From: Methylotenera sp.
Lineage (GTDB): Bacteria; Pseudomonadota; Gammaproteobacteria; Burkholderiales; Methylophilaceae
Direction of reading: 5' to 3'
Assembly (NCBI GenBank): GCA_027487055.1
Contig: JAIYEJ010000214.1
Coordinates: forward strand, 1-5,004
DNA: 5,004 nucleotides
Under the pieces are notes generated by a model. That model searched no databases and had not been told where the DNA came from. It was given only the letters and a program-made list of their open reading frames with translations. Below, one piece after another: positions 1 through 5,004 of the stretch. Both the position numbers and the translations under genes were made by a program. The stretch's first letter is position 1, and each line of letters begins with the position of its first letter.

Positions 1-72
1 TGTGAAGTCTTTTCTTTAGGGGGGGAAACAATGTCTTATTTAAGAACTATGGCCCGGAAAATGGAGAAAACA
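1..72. other. Left-edge segment with no supported gene; holds a G7 tract and stop codons in all minus-strand frames
   Basis: This is the sequence just downstream of the minus-strand membrane-protein gene. On the minus strand each frame meets a stop within about 40 bases of that gene's own stop. Two frames then reopen toward the window edge; the longer reads FLNKTLFPPLKKRLH from position 46 to 2. On the plus strand a run of seven G (19-25) lies 5 nt before an ATG at 31, opening a 21-codon frame (31-96) that runs antisense into the end of the neighbouring gene. I see no T-tract hairpin terminator. No gene can be called here. Confidence 0.4.
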
Positions 73-540
73 TTATTTTTCAACTTTTGCATTTAATTCA
101 GTGTTTGAGAAGTTAAGCTGTAATATGCGTGGTGCATTCATTGCAGCCCATGTGAGTAAGGCTGGTGGAAAAACACCGCCTATTTCCTCGAAAATAATAT
201 CTTTCGCTTGTGCCAGATTTTGAACCTGTGACCAGTCATCAAGCCCCATAACATAATCAATGCTTAAGGAAAATGGCATAAAGAAAAGACATCCCATTAA
301 TCCAGATAGTAAAATTTTGAACCAATCGTTAAGCCGATCAAACACTGGAATTAGCTGCAATAAGATATGAAATACGATGAGTGATGGTACTAAAATACTA
401 ATTTGAAGAGTCCAGATAAAAAGTCTTTGCCAAAAAGTTACTTCTGAAGTGGATGCTGGCTCAAGAAATGTAAATAACACGATGAGAAAAATACTAAACC
501 AGAAAAAGTATTTTTGCGTTGAAATATCATTCACTAACAT
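73..540 (-). CDS. Four-helix inner-membrane protein resembling the sensor half of a LytTR regulator, without the DNA-binding domain
   Basis: A 155-residue protein with about four hydrophobic segments: roughly residues 11-27, 38-64, 74-97 and 120-138. The start is well supported: reading the minus strand, AGGGGA (555-550) lies 9 nt before the ATG at 540. Features such as FDRLNDW (67-73), the long third helix, and GGVFPPALLTWAAMNAPRIL (121-140) recall, from memory, the membrane N-terminal region of proteobacterial LytTR-family transcriptional regulators. Those normally continue into a roughly 100-residue DNA-binding domain. Here the protein ends in a charged tail with a stop at 73-75. It is therefore either a stand-alone membrane protein or a regulator truncated by mutation or sequencing error; the next 72 bases do not decide. 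It is divergent from the outer-membrane protein gene. The CDS itself is near certain; the LytTR relationship is moderate. Confidence 0.75.
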   Translation of the reverse strand: MLVNDISTQKYFFWFSIFLIVLFTFLEPASTSEVTFWQRLFIWTLQISILVPSLIVFHILLQLIPVFDRLNDWFKILLSGLMGCLFFMPFSLSIDYVMGLDDWSQVQNLAQAKDIIFEEIGGVFPPALLTWAAMNAPRILQLNFSNTELNAKVEK

Positions 541-610
541 CTAGCTTAATCCCCTACAGCTTATTCGTTAAACCATTCGTGCAAAAAATGAGCCGCTGGT
601 GCATGACTGC

Positions 611-639
611 TTGAATTGGATGAACAACATCAATTAAAT
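611..639 (+). promoter_or_regulatory. Weak candidate sigma70 promoter for the outer-membrane protein gene
   Basis: TTGAAT (611-616, 4 of 6 to TTGACA) and TTAAAT (634-639, 4 of 6 to TATAAT) are separated by 17 bp and point toward the barrel gene at 730. In AT-rich DNA such matches arise often by chance. An imperfect hairpin overlaps it: 614-622 (with G618 bulged) pairs with 628-635 around the loop AACAA. The call rests only on spacing and position. Confidence 0.2.
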
Positions 640-648
640 TGCATTACC

Positions 649-676
649 TTCATTGTACTAAACCAGATTCAATGAA
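649..676. repeat. Inverted repeat TTCATTG / CAATGAA in the divergent intergenic region
   Basis: TTCATTG (649-655) and CAATGAA (670-676) are perfect 7-bp arms around a 14-nt centre. Alternatively GCATT (641-645) plus CATTG (651-655) can pair with the continuous CAATGAATGC (670-679), leaving a 5-nt bulge, for 10 bp in total. It lies between the candidate promoter and the ribosome binding site of the barrel gene, so it could be an operator or a 5'-leader hairpin. No family of binding site is recognised. Confidence 0.35.
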
Positions 677-691
677 TGCAACTAACGCCCA

Positions 692-717
692 CTTAACTTT
701 AGTGACTTCTTAACTTA
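692..717. repeat. Tandem 8-bp direct repeat CTTAACTT, possible LytTR-type binding sites
   Basis: CTTAACTT occurs at 692-699 and again at 709-716, a 17-bp period. Read on the minus strand with one more base, the copies are AAAGTTAAG and TAAGTTAAG. Both agree at every position with the half-site recalled for LytTR domains, [TA][AC][CA]GTTN[AG][TG]. Published LytTR pairs usually have 12-13 bp between half-sites; here it is 8 bp. The second copy touches the ribosome binding site of the barrel gene, so binding there would more naturally repress than activate. The repeat is certain; the function is inference. Confidence 0.4.
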
Positions 718-729
718 AGGAATATCAAC

Positions 730-1389
730 ATGATTAAAAAAACTCTCTTTTACTTTATTGCAAGCGCTGCTTTTCTTTCCAATCCAGCTTTCGCTGATGA
801 TAGTGGAAAATGGTATGGAAAACTCTATGGTGGTGCGTCTAGTTTAGGTGATCAATCGATTAAACAGACAGGCGTTGCTGCTAATGGCGCGACTGGAAAA
901 ATTAAAAATGATAGTGGATTTATGCTGGGTGGATCGGTTGGTTACCACTACACAAACAATTTTTCTGTAGAGGTGGCATGGGATTACACAAGTAATGATT
1001 CTAAAACTAATTTTTCTGATGGCACAAATTTTAACGAAGGTGATTTTGCGTCAAATATTTTCTTTTTGAATGGTCGTTATACTTTTGAGCCTATGACAAC
1101 AACCAAAATTCGCCCATATTTAGGCGCAGGTCTGGGTTATGTGCAGGAAATTGATATCGATTTAGAGTCTGGTGGAGTTGAGAGATCTTATAATCAAGAT
1201 GGTGAGTTTGCATATCAATTGATGGCTGGTATTACTTATCCAATCACTGAAGCCATAGATTTGGATGCAGGACTTCGTTACGTCCGCGCTGAAAGCATCA
1301 ATTTTGAACGCGAGAGTGGTGATGGTGAACTGAGAAAAGTAGATTACGACCCGATACTTTTTACTATCGGATTAAGCTATAAGTTTTAG
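730..1389 (+). CDS. Small outer-membrane beta-barrel protein (OMP_b-brl / OmpA-OmpX-like fold)
   Basis: A 219-residue secreted protein. A signal peptide spans residues 1-22: lysines at 3-4, a hydrophobic core, and AFA before D23 as the likely signal peptidase I site. The mature part shows about eight amphipathic strands: 28-38, 64-72, 78-86, 107-120, 127-141, 160-172, 175-188 and 207-219. Strand patterns such as RPYLGAGLGY (128-137) and AGLRYVR (180-186) are typical. The chain ends in LSYKF; a terminal phenylalanine is the usual Bam-complex recognition feature. The length and strand count fit the opacity/OmpW/OmpX-like superfamily of small eight-strand barrels. The start is supported by AAGGAA (717-722), 7 nt before the ATG. 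Loops are rich in Asp, Asn, Ser and Gly. It appears monocistronic. Its ligand or role cannot be deduced; adhesion, stress or small-molecule uptake have all been proposed for relatives. Confidence 0.88.
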   Translation: MIKKTLFYFIASAAFLSNPAFADDSGKWYGKLYGGASSLGDQSIKQTGVAANGATGKIKNDSGFMLGGSVGYHYTNNFSVEVAWDYTSNDSKTNFSDGTNFNEGDFASNIFFLNGRYTFEPMTTTKIRPYLGAGLGYVQEIDIDLESGGVERSYNQDGEFAYQLMAGITYPITEAIDLDAGLRYVRAESINFERESGDGELRKVDYDPILFTIGLSYKF

Positions 1390-1396
1390 CTTATGT

Positions 1397-1425
1397 TTGA
1401 TTAATAACTTAATAAAATCTATTAG
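1397..1425 (+). promoter_or_regulatory. Weak candidate sigma70 promoter for the five-gene operon
   Basis: TTGATT (1397-1402) and TATTAG (1420-1425), each 4 of 6 to consensus, have 17-bp spacing upstream of the methyltransferase gene. If real, the stem-loop at 1449-1474 would lie in the mRNA leader. No clear ECF-type GGAAC/GTC pair was seen. The AT-rich background makes this tentative. Confidence 0.2.
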
Positions 1426-1448
1426 CTACGGTAAAATCAAGAAACTTA

Positions 1449-1474
1449 ACCAAGATAGAGCAGTCTGTCTTGGT
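1449..1474. terminator. Strong 11-bp stem with four-base loop; possible terminator or leader hairpin
   Basis: Positions 1449-1459 (ACCAAGATAGA) pair with 1464-1474 (TCTGTCTTGGT) around the loop GCAG. Ten pairs are Watson-Crick, plus one T1456-G1467 wobble. It lies 60 nt past the barrel gene stop and 43 nt before the methyltransferase start. On the plus strand it is followed by GCTAAACTTACTTT, not a clean T-run, so it is a poor intrinsic terminator. On the minus strand the downstream sequence is only moderately T-rich. It could be a weak terminator, an mRNA 3'-end stabiliser, or a leader element of the operon. The structure is clear; the role is not. Confidence 0.4.
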
Positions 1475-1517
1475 GCTAAACTTACTTTAGAAACAATATT
1501 TATTTTTTAGGTTTTAA

Positions 1518-2570
1518 ATGGCACTCATCAATACTTCCCTCAAATTAGCAGAAAGCGGCATGCTGCCCGATAGCATGGTGCGCGCTGGTATACGCAAACT
1601 ATCGGCTACTCGACTAGATGAAATCTCAGCAAATGATTGTGAAACTGGCATGGTTAAGTTGTCACAATTTATTCAAGCAATGAATCAAGCAAGTATTGCG
1701 CAAGTACCAGAATTAGCAAATGCGCAACATTACGAAGTACCTGCTGAGTTTTTTAGCTACAGCTTAGGCCAACATCGAAAATACAGTAGTTGCTTTTGGA
1801 TGCCAGATACTAATACGTTAGAAGAAGCGGAAGTGTTAGCTTTAAATCAAACCTGCGAGCATGCAGATTTAGCAAACGGCCAAGCTATTTTAGAGCTTGG
1901 ATGTGGCTGGGGATCGCTATCATTATGGATGGCAGAAAAATATCCCAATTCAACTATTACAGGTGTTTCAAACTCAAATTCACAGCGTGAATACATATTG
2001 AAAACTGCAAAATCTCGTGGTTTAATTAATCTGAATATTATTACCGCAGATATGAATGTGTTTGAGGCCCCAGCCAAATATGACCGCGTGGTATCGGTTG
2101 AAATGTTTGAACACATGCGTAACTGGCAACAACTTTATGCAAAAGTGGCAAGCTGGCTAAAGCCAAAGGGCAAATTTTTTAAACATATTTTTGTGCATCG
2201 CAATACGCCTTATTTGTTTGAAGTGCAAAACGATGATGACCAAAGCAATAATTGGATGAGCCAGTTCTTTTTTAGTGGTGGCATGATGCCATCAGACGAT
2301 TTGCCGCTACATTTTCAACAAGAAATGCAGTTATGTCAGCGGTGGCGCTGGAATGGTACACATTACGCGAAAACCGCCAATGCCTGGCTTGCCAATATGG
2401 ATGCCAATCATGATGCGATTACGCCGATTCTGGAAGCGACTTATGGTGCAGAGCATGCAGAAGTTTGGCGAAATCGATGGCGTATTTTTTACATGGCCTG
2501 CGCGGAATTATTTGGCTATAAAAATGGTCAAGAATGGTGGGTGACGCATTATTTGTTTGAGAAAAAATAA
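1518..2570 (+). CDS. SAM-dependent methyltransferase of the CFA-synthase / coclaurine N-methyltransferase-like family
   Basis: A 350-residue soluble class I methyltransferase (COG2230 type). A helical N-terminal part is followed by KYSSCFW (89-94 region, C92), then the SAM-binding motif LELGCGWGS (125-133), the acidic strand end in TITGVSNS (146-153), and SVEMFEHM (193-200). In CFA synthases this last motif supplies the active-site Glu, here E198. H223 and Y283 (in HYAKTANAW) match the His and Tyr that hold bicarbonate in E. coli Cfa; the conserved Ile is replaced by F225. HYEVPAEFF (71-79), TLEEAE (100-105), GGMMPSDD (254-261) and the end AELFGYKNGQEWWVTHYLF (329-347) resemble, from memory, plant coclaurine N-methyltransferases more than Cfa. 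The length of 350 also fits those enzymes. The acceptor is unknown: a lipid double bond or an amine are both possible. The start ATG has only a short AGG (1509-1511), 6 nt upstream. First gene of the operon; a DUF2878 gene follows after 5 nt. Confidence 0.9.
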   Translation: MALINTSLKLAESGMLPDSMVRAGIRKLSATRLDEISANDCETGMVKLSQFIQAMNQASIAQVPELANAQHYEVPAEFFSYSLGQHRKYSSCFWMPDTNTLEEAEVLALNQTCEHADLANGQAILELGCGWGSLSLWMAEKYPNSTITGVSNSNSQREYILKTAKSRGLINLNIITADMNVFEAPAKYDRVVSVEMFEHMRNWQQLYAKVASWLKPKGKFFKHIFVHRNTPYLFEVQNDDDQSNNWMSQFFFSGGMMPSDDLPLHFQQEMQLCQRWRWNGTHYAKTANAWLANMDANHDAITPILEATYGAEHAEVWRNRWRIFYMACAELFGYKNGQEWWVTHYLFEKK

Positions 2571-2575
2571 CGCTA

Positions 2576-3109
2576 ATGTCGAAAATGGTCATCATTAACT
2601 TTGTGTTATTCCAAGCCGCTTGGTTTGCTTGCGTGTTGGGCGCTGCGAAAGATATGCCTTGGATTGGCGTCATTGCAACTGTGTTTGTGATTGCTTGGCA
2701 CTTAAAGCAAGCCAAAGAAGCCAAACCAGAAGCCATTTTACTTATCATTACATTAGTTATAGGCGCTATGTTTGACCAACTCATGCTTAATTTAAACTTG
2801 ATTCATTATCAATCACACGGCTGGAGTACTCACCTAGTACCTGCATGGATATTGGCTTTGTGGGCAGGCTTTGTGACCGCGCTAAATGTCAGTTTGCGCT
2901 GGATGCAAGGCAAATGGTTGGTCGCTATTCTTTTTGGTGCAATTGGTGGGCCGCTTGCTTACATGGGAGCTGCAAGGTTGGGCGCGGTGACATTAAATAT
3001 TTATCCGCAAAGCTATTTAGCGCTAAGCATTGGTTGGGCGATTTTAACCCCAGTATTATTAATGCTCGCAAAGCGATATGACGGCTTTCAAAATAACCAA
3101 AGCATATAA
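2576..3109 (+). CDS. DUF2878 family inner-membrane protein
   Basis: A 177-residue, very hydrophobic protein with about six predicted membrane segments: roughly 5-23, 28-43, 52-72, 87-106, 113-133 and 145-165. Recognisable DUF2878 features are N8, Q13 and W16 in the first helix, D67 in the third, PAWILALWAGF (89-99) followed by NVSLRWM (104-110), and GAIGGPLAYMGAARLGA (121-137). Function is unknown; members commonly sit beside Cfa-like methyltransferase and DUF1295 genes, as here, which suggests a role in the same lipid pathway. The ATG lies 5 nt after the methyltransferase stop with no good Shine-Dalgarno sequence, so translational coupling is likely. An alternative start at Met4 (2585) would remove three residues. 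The stop is directly followed by the start of the next gene. Confidence 0.85.
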   Translation: MSKMVIINFVLFQAAWFACVLGAAKDMPWIGVIATVFVIAWHLKQAKEAKPEAILLIITLVIGAMFDQLMLNLNLIHYQSHGWSTHLVPAWILALWAGFVTALNVSLRWMQGKWLVAILFGAIGGPLAYMGAARLGAVTLNIYPQSYLALSIGWAILTPVLLMLAKRYDGFQNNQSI

Positions 3110-3886
3110 ATGATGATTGATTGGACTCCTTATTTCATCTGCCTTGCCACCATTAGCGCTTTTGGCTTGGCGGGCTGGTTTGTGAGTTTGATGCGCAATA
3201 ATGTGACGCATGTTGATAGCATGTGGAGCTTGTTTTTTGTGATTGCTGCGCTTACTTGCTACTACCTCACAAAAGAATCCAATTTACGCGGCCAAGTGGT
3301 GTTGGTATTAGTCATTATTTGGGCGCTACGTTTGTTTGTGTACCTTACTTGGCGCAATTGGGGCCCACACGAGGATCATCGTTACGTGCAAATTCGACAA
3401 AATAATGAACCACATTTTTGGCTCAAAAGTATCTATATTATTTTTGGCTTACAAGCAGTGTTAGCTTGGCTCATTTCAATGTCACTTTTTGGCTCAATCA
3501 ATAGCGGCACACCTATCAATCTATTAGATTATTTGGGTATTTTTTTGGTGATATTAGGTTTTTTTTGGGAAACCATTGGCGATTTGCAACTAACTCGCTT
3601 TAAATCGAATCCAAACAATAAGGGCAAAGTATTAAACACTGGTTTATGGCGTTATAGTCGCCACCCCAATTACTTTGGTGAGTTTTGTATTTGGTGGGGG
3701 CTTTACTTTATTTCTATGGCAGCCGGTGCTTGGTGGACATTGATTTCCCCCATACTAATGACGGTATTACTTTTAAAAGTATCTGGGGTAAGTCTGTTGG
3801 AAAGTACTATTATTGAACGCCGCCCTCTTTATGCTGACTATATTAAAAATACAAATGCATTTTTGCCCTGGCGACCTAAAAGATAA
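3110..3886 (+). CDS. DUF1295 family membrane protein (steroid 5-alpha-reductase / ICMT-like fold)
   Basis: A 258-residue integral membrane protein with about six to seven segments: near 6-27, 38-54, 60-80, 105-127, 139-157 and two between 192 and 228. Family hallmarks are visible: HVDSMWS (34-40), WALR (71-74), HEDHRY (87-92), the signature GLWRYSRHPNYFGE (178-191) with WWG (195-197), and the end RRPLYADYIKNTNAFLPW (237-254). The RHPNY region corresponds to the cofactor-binding C-terminal part shared with NADPH-dependent sterol and steroid reductases and with isoprenylcysteine carboxyl methyltransferases. Pfam groups it as a 3-oxo-5-alpha-steroid 4-dehydrogenase-like family, but bacterial members are largely uncharacterised. 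A C=C reductase acting on a lipid is the likeliest role (inference). The ATG directly follows the DUF2878 stop (TAAATG), and a second ATG follows at once, so the start is either M1 or M2. Confidence 0.88.
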   Translation: MMIDWTPYFICLATISAFGLAGWFVSLMRNNVTHVDSMWSLFFVIAALTCYYLTKESNLRGQVVLVLVIIWALRLFVYLTWRNWGPHEDHRYVQIRQNNEPHFWLKSIYIIFGLQAVLAWLISMSLFGSINSGTPINLLDYLGIFLVILGFFWETIGDLQLTRFKSNPNNKGKVLNTGLWRYSRHPNYFGEFCIWWGLYFISMAAGAWWTLISPILMTVLLLKVSGVSLLESTIIERRPLYADYIKNTNAFLPWRPKR

Positions 3887-3899
3887 GTCACTCAAAAAT

Positions 3900-3917
3900 A
3901 AGGGAATATTTATATTG
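3900..3917 (+). promoter_or_regulatory. Ribosome binding site deciding a TTG start
   Basis: AAGGGAA (3900-3906) lies 8 nt before TTG at 3915-3917. No ATG lies near. The TTG gives a protein opening with a textbook signal peptide, whereas the upstream in-frame ATG at 3813 would add 34 residues encoded inside the DUF1295 gene and bury the signal sequence. This Shine-Dalgarno sequence is stronger than those of the neighbouring operon genes. Confidence 0.75.
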
Positions 3918-4541
3918 AAAACCAAATACACGTTAGCATTAATCTGTTTATTGTTCACCAGCCTAGTACATGCTGAAGAATGGGCATTTGACGTTTATTT
4001 AGATAAGTCCAAAATTGGCAAACATACATTTACTCTCAGCAATAACACCCTAACAAGTCGCGCTAAATTTAACGTTAAAGTATTGTTTATTAATGCTTAT
4101 CAATATGACCATACATCTAAAGAAAATTGGAACAATGATTGCCTGACTGAAATCGATGTCGACACAACGGAAGATAAAGTTAACACCAAAGTTAAGGGCA
4201 AAAAAACAAGCAATGGCTTTGAAATTAGCGATGGTAAACTAACACAAACACTACCTGCCTGCCCCATGACATTTGCTTATTGGAACCCGAAAATACTCAC
4301 GCAAGCCAAATTACTTAACCCTCAAAATGCAGAATATTTAGATACTACATTTGAAAAATTGAACAATGAATCGATTAGTGTGAAAGGTAAGCCAACCGAA
4401 ACAGCGCATTACAAATTAAAAGGTGCGCTAAAAGGGAAAAATAAACTTAATATTGAGCTATGGTACAACCTTAACAATGAATGGGTGGCGCTCAAATCTA
4501 CTACGCCTGAAGGCTATATAATTACATATAAATTAATATGA
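3915..4541 (+). CDS. DUF6134 family secreted periplasmic protein (TTG start)
   Basis: A 208-residue protein when begun at TTG 3915. Residues 1-20 form a signal peptide (MKTKYTLALICLLFTSLVHA) with cleavage before E21; there is no lipobox cysteine. The mature part opens with a strand-rich region, EWAFDVYLDKSKIGKHTF (22-39), followed by SRAKFNVKVLFINAYQYDH (48-66), ENWNNDCL (70-77), ACPMTFAYWNP (115-125) and IELWYN followed by WVALKS near the C-terminus. These motifs match what I recall of DUF6134. C76 and C116 are the only cysteines in the mature chain and could form a periplasmic disulfide. Function is unknown; the beta-rich repeat pattern suggests a ligand-binding sandwich or barrel. It lies 28 nt after DUF1295, and its TGA overlaps the lipocalin ATG as ATGA, so the two are probably translationally coupled and act in the same envelope process. 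Confidence 0.82.
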   Translation: MKTKYTLALICLLFTSLVHAEEWAFDVYLDKSKIGKHTFTLSNNTLTSRAKFNVKVLFINAYQYDHTSKENWNNDCLTEIDVDTTEDKVNTKVKGKKTSNGFEISDGKLTQTLPACPMTFAYWNPKILTQAKLLNPQNAEYLDTTFEKLNNESISVKGKPTETAHYKLKGALKGKNKLNIELWYNLNNEWVALKSTTPEGYIITYKLI

Positions 4542-5004
4542 TAAACCACATACTTAAAGTAATACTTTTAATAATAATCAGCAGTTTTTTAACTGCCTGT
4601 GCTGGGAATAAAATGAATGAGATTCCATTAGTCAAACAAGTGGATTTACCCAAATTTATGGGTGATTGGTATGTGATTGCAGTGATTCCTACTGCGATAG
4701 AAACGGAAGCTTACAATCCGATTGAAAACTACCAATTAAATAAAGATGGCACCATTGCAACGACTTTTACCTTTAACAAAGGCGCATTTGATGGTAAAGC
4801 AAAAAAATACGAGCCAACAGGTTTTGTGCGGCCAGATAGCAATAACGCGCTGTGGGGTATGCAGTTTATTTGGCCGATTAAAGCTGAGTTTCGCATTTCA
4901 TATTTAGACGACGATTACCAAACTACCATTATTGCCCGTAATGCACGTGATTATGTATGGCTAATGGCGCGCACACCGCAAATTACCGATGTAGAATATG
5001 ATAA
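4538..5004 (+). CDS. blc: Lipocalin-family outer-membrane lipoprotein (Blc type), 3' end beyond window
   Basis: An open frame of 155 codons runs off the right edge without a stop. It begins at the ATG of an ATGA overlap with the DUF6134 gene and has no Shine-Dalgarno sequence of its own. Residues 1-20 form a lipoprotein signal peptide with lipobox LTAC; C21 is the acylated residue and Ala22, rather than Asp, predicts sorting to the outer membrane. The lipocalin hallmark GDWYVIA (42-48) opens the barrel, followed by YNPIENYQLNKDGTI (59-73), the FVRPDSNNALWGMQFIWP segment (96-113), and DYVWLMART (138-146), the usual penultimate strand of bacterial Blc. Relatives are about 170-180 residues, so perhaps 20-25 are missing. 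Blc proteins bind fatty acids and lysophospholipids and are linked to membrane maintenance. Here the gene closes, or continues, a lipid-modification operon. The symbol reflects family resemblance, not proven orthology. Confidence 0.88.
   Translation, partial: MINHILKVILLIIISSFLTACAGNKMNEIPLVKQVDLPKFMGDWYVIAVIPTAIETEAYNPIENYQLNKDGTIATTFTFNKGAFDGKAKKYEPTGFVRPDSNNALWGMQFIWPIKAEFRISYLDDDYQTTIIARNARDYVWLMARTPQITDVEYD

Noticed and set aside
31..96. Plus-strand 21-codon frame after a G-rich tract
   Set aside because: The G7 run could mimic a ribosome binding site, but the peptide is very short, overlaps the end of the minus-strand gene, and has no other support.
563..580. Direct repeat ATTCGT with 12-bp period upstream of the minus-strand gene
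   Set aside because: Only 6 bp, found in an AT-rich leader, with poor fit to the LytTR half-site in the second copy.
1847..2116. Minus-strand 89-codon open frame within the methyltransferase gene
   Set aside because: Antisense to the SAM-binding and catalytic core of a clear gene, with no recognisable domain and no convincing ribosome binding site.
2353..2544. Plus-strand 63-codon frame inside the methyltransferase gene
   Set aside because: Out-of-frame reading of a conserved coding segment; no independent support.
2419..2784. Minus-strand 121-codon open frame across the methyltransferase/DUF2878 junction
   Set aside because: It is antisense to the conserved C-terminus of one gene and the start of another; its composition looks like a shadow frame.
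2845..3081. Plus-strand 78-codon frame inside the DUF2878 gene
   Set aside because: Out-of-frame shadow; the overlapping DUF2878 frame carries the family motifs.
3223..3405. Plus-strand 60-codon frame inside the DUF1295 gene
   Set aside because: Out-of-frame shadow without family features.
3540..3566. Two T homopolymers (T7 and T8) close together in the DUF1295 gene, as possible phase-variation tracts
   Set aside because: They encode ordinary Ile/Phe membrane residues, the frame is intact, and such runs are expected in AT-rich membrane-protein genes.
3773..3958. Minus-strand 61-codon frame over the DUF1295 end and DUF6134 start
   Set aside because: Antisense to two supported genes, with no recognisable product.

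Overview
The window looks like chromosomal DNA from an AT-rich Gram-negative proteobacterium, gamma or beta (for example Methylophilaceae-like); the sequence alone does not settle which. The Gram-negative call rests on an outer-membrane beta-barrel protein with a signal peptide, an outer-membrane-type lipocalin lipoprotein, and inner-membrane and periplasmic families typical of Proteobacteria. There are no tRNA, rRNA, CRISPR or insertion-sequence features. No intergenic stretch exceeds 190 bases.

Left part (1-1389). A minus-strand gene (73-540) encodes a four-helix membrane protein that resembles the N-terminal sensor half of membrane-anchored LytTR regulators. It stops before any DNA-binding domain. 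A 189-bp divergent intergenic region separates it from a plus-strand gene (730-1389) for a small secreted eight-strand outer-membrane barrel. This intergenic region holds a 7-bp inverted repeat and an 8-bp direct repeat; the direct repeat, read on the minus strand, fits the LytTR half-site consensus.

Right part (1518-5004). After a 128-bp gap containing a strong 11-bp stem-loop come five tightly packed plus-strand genes, almost certainly one operon. They encode a SAM-dependent methyltransferase of the CFA-synthase/coclaurine N-methyltransferase type (cytosol), a DUF2878 membrane protein, a DUF1295 membrane protein (steroid 5-alpha-reductase/ICMT-like fold), a DUF6134 periplasmic protein with a TTG start, and a lipocalin lipoprotein (Blc type) cut off by the right edge. 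The junctions are 5 nt, 0 nt, 28 nt and an ATGA overlap.

Read together, the operon places a lipid- or isoprenoid-type methyltransferase and a putative membrane reductase upstream of a periplasmic protein and an outer-membrane lipid-binding lipocalin. The most economical inference is a pathway that makes or modifies an unusual lipid and handles it across the envelope. The substrate cannot be read from the sequence. This operon is the part of the window most likely to hold an incompletely described system.
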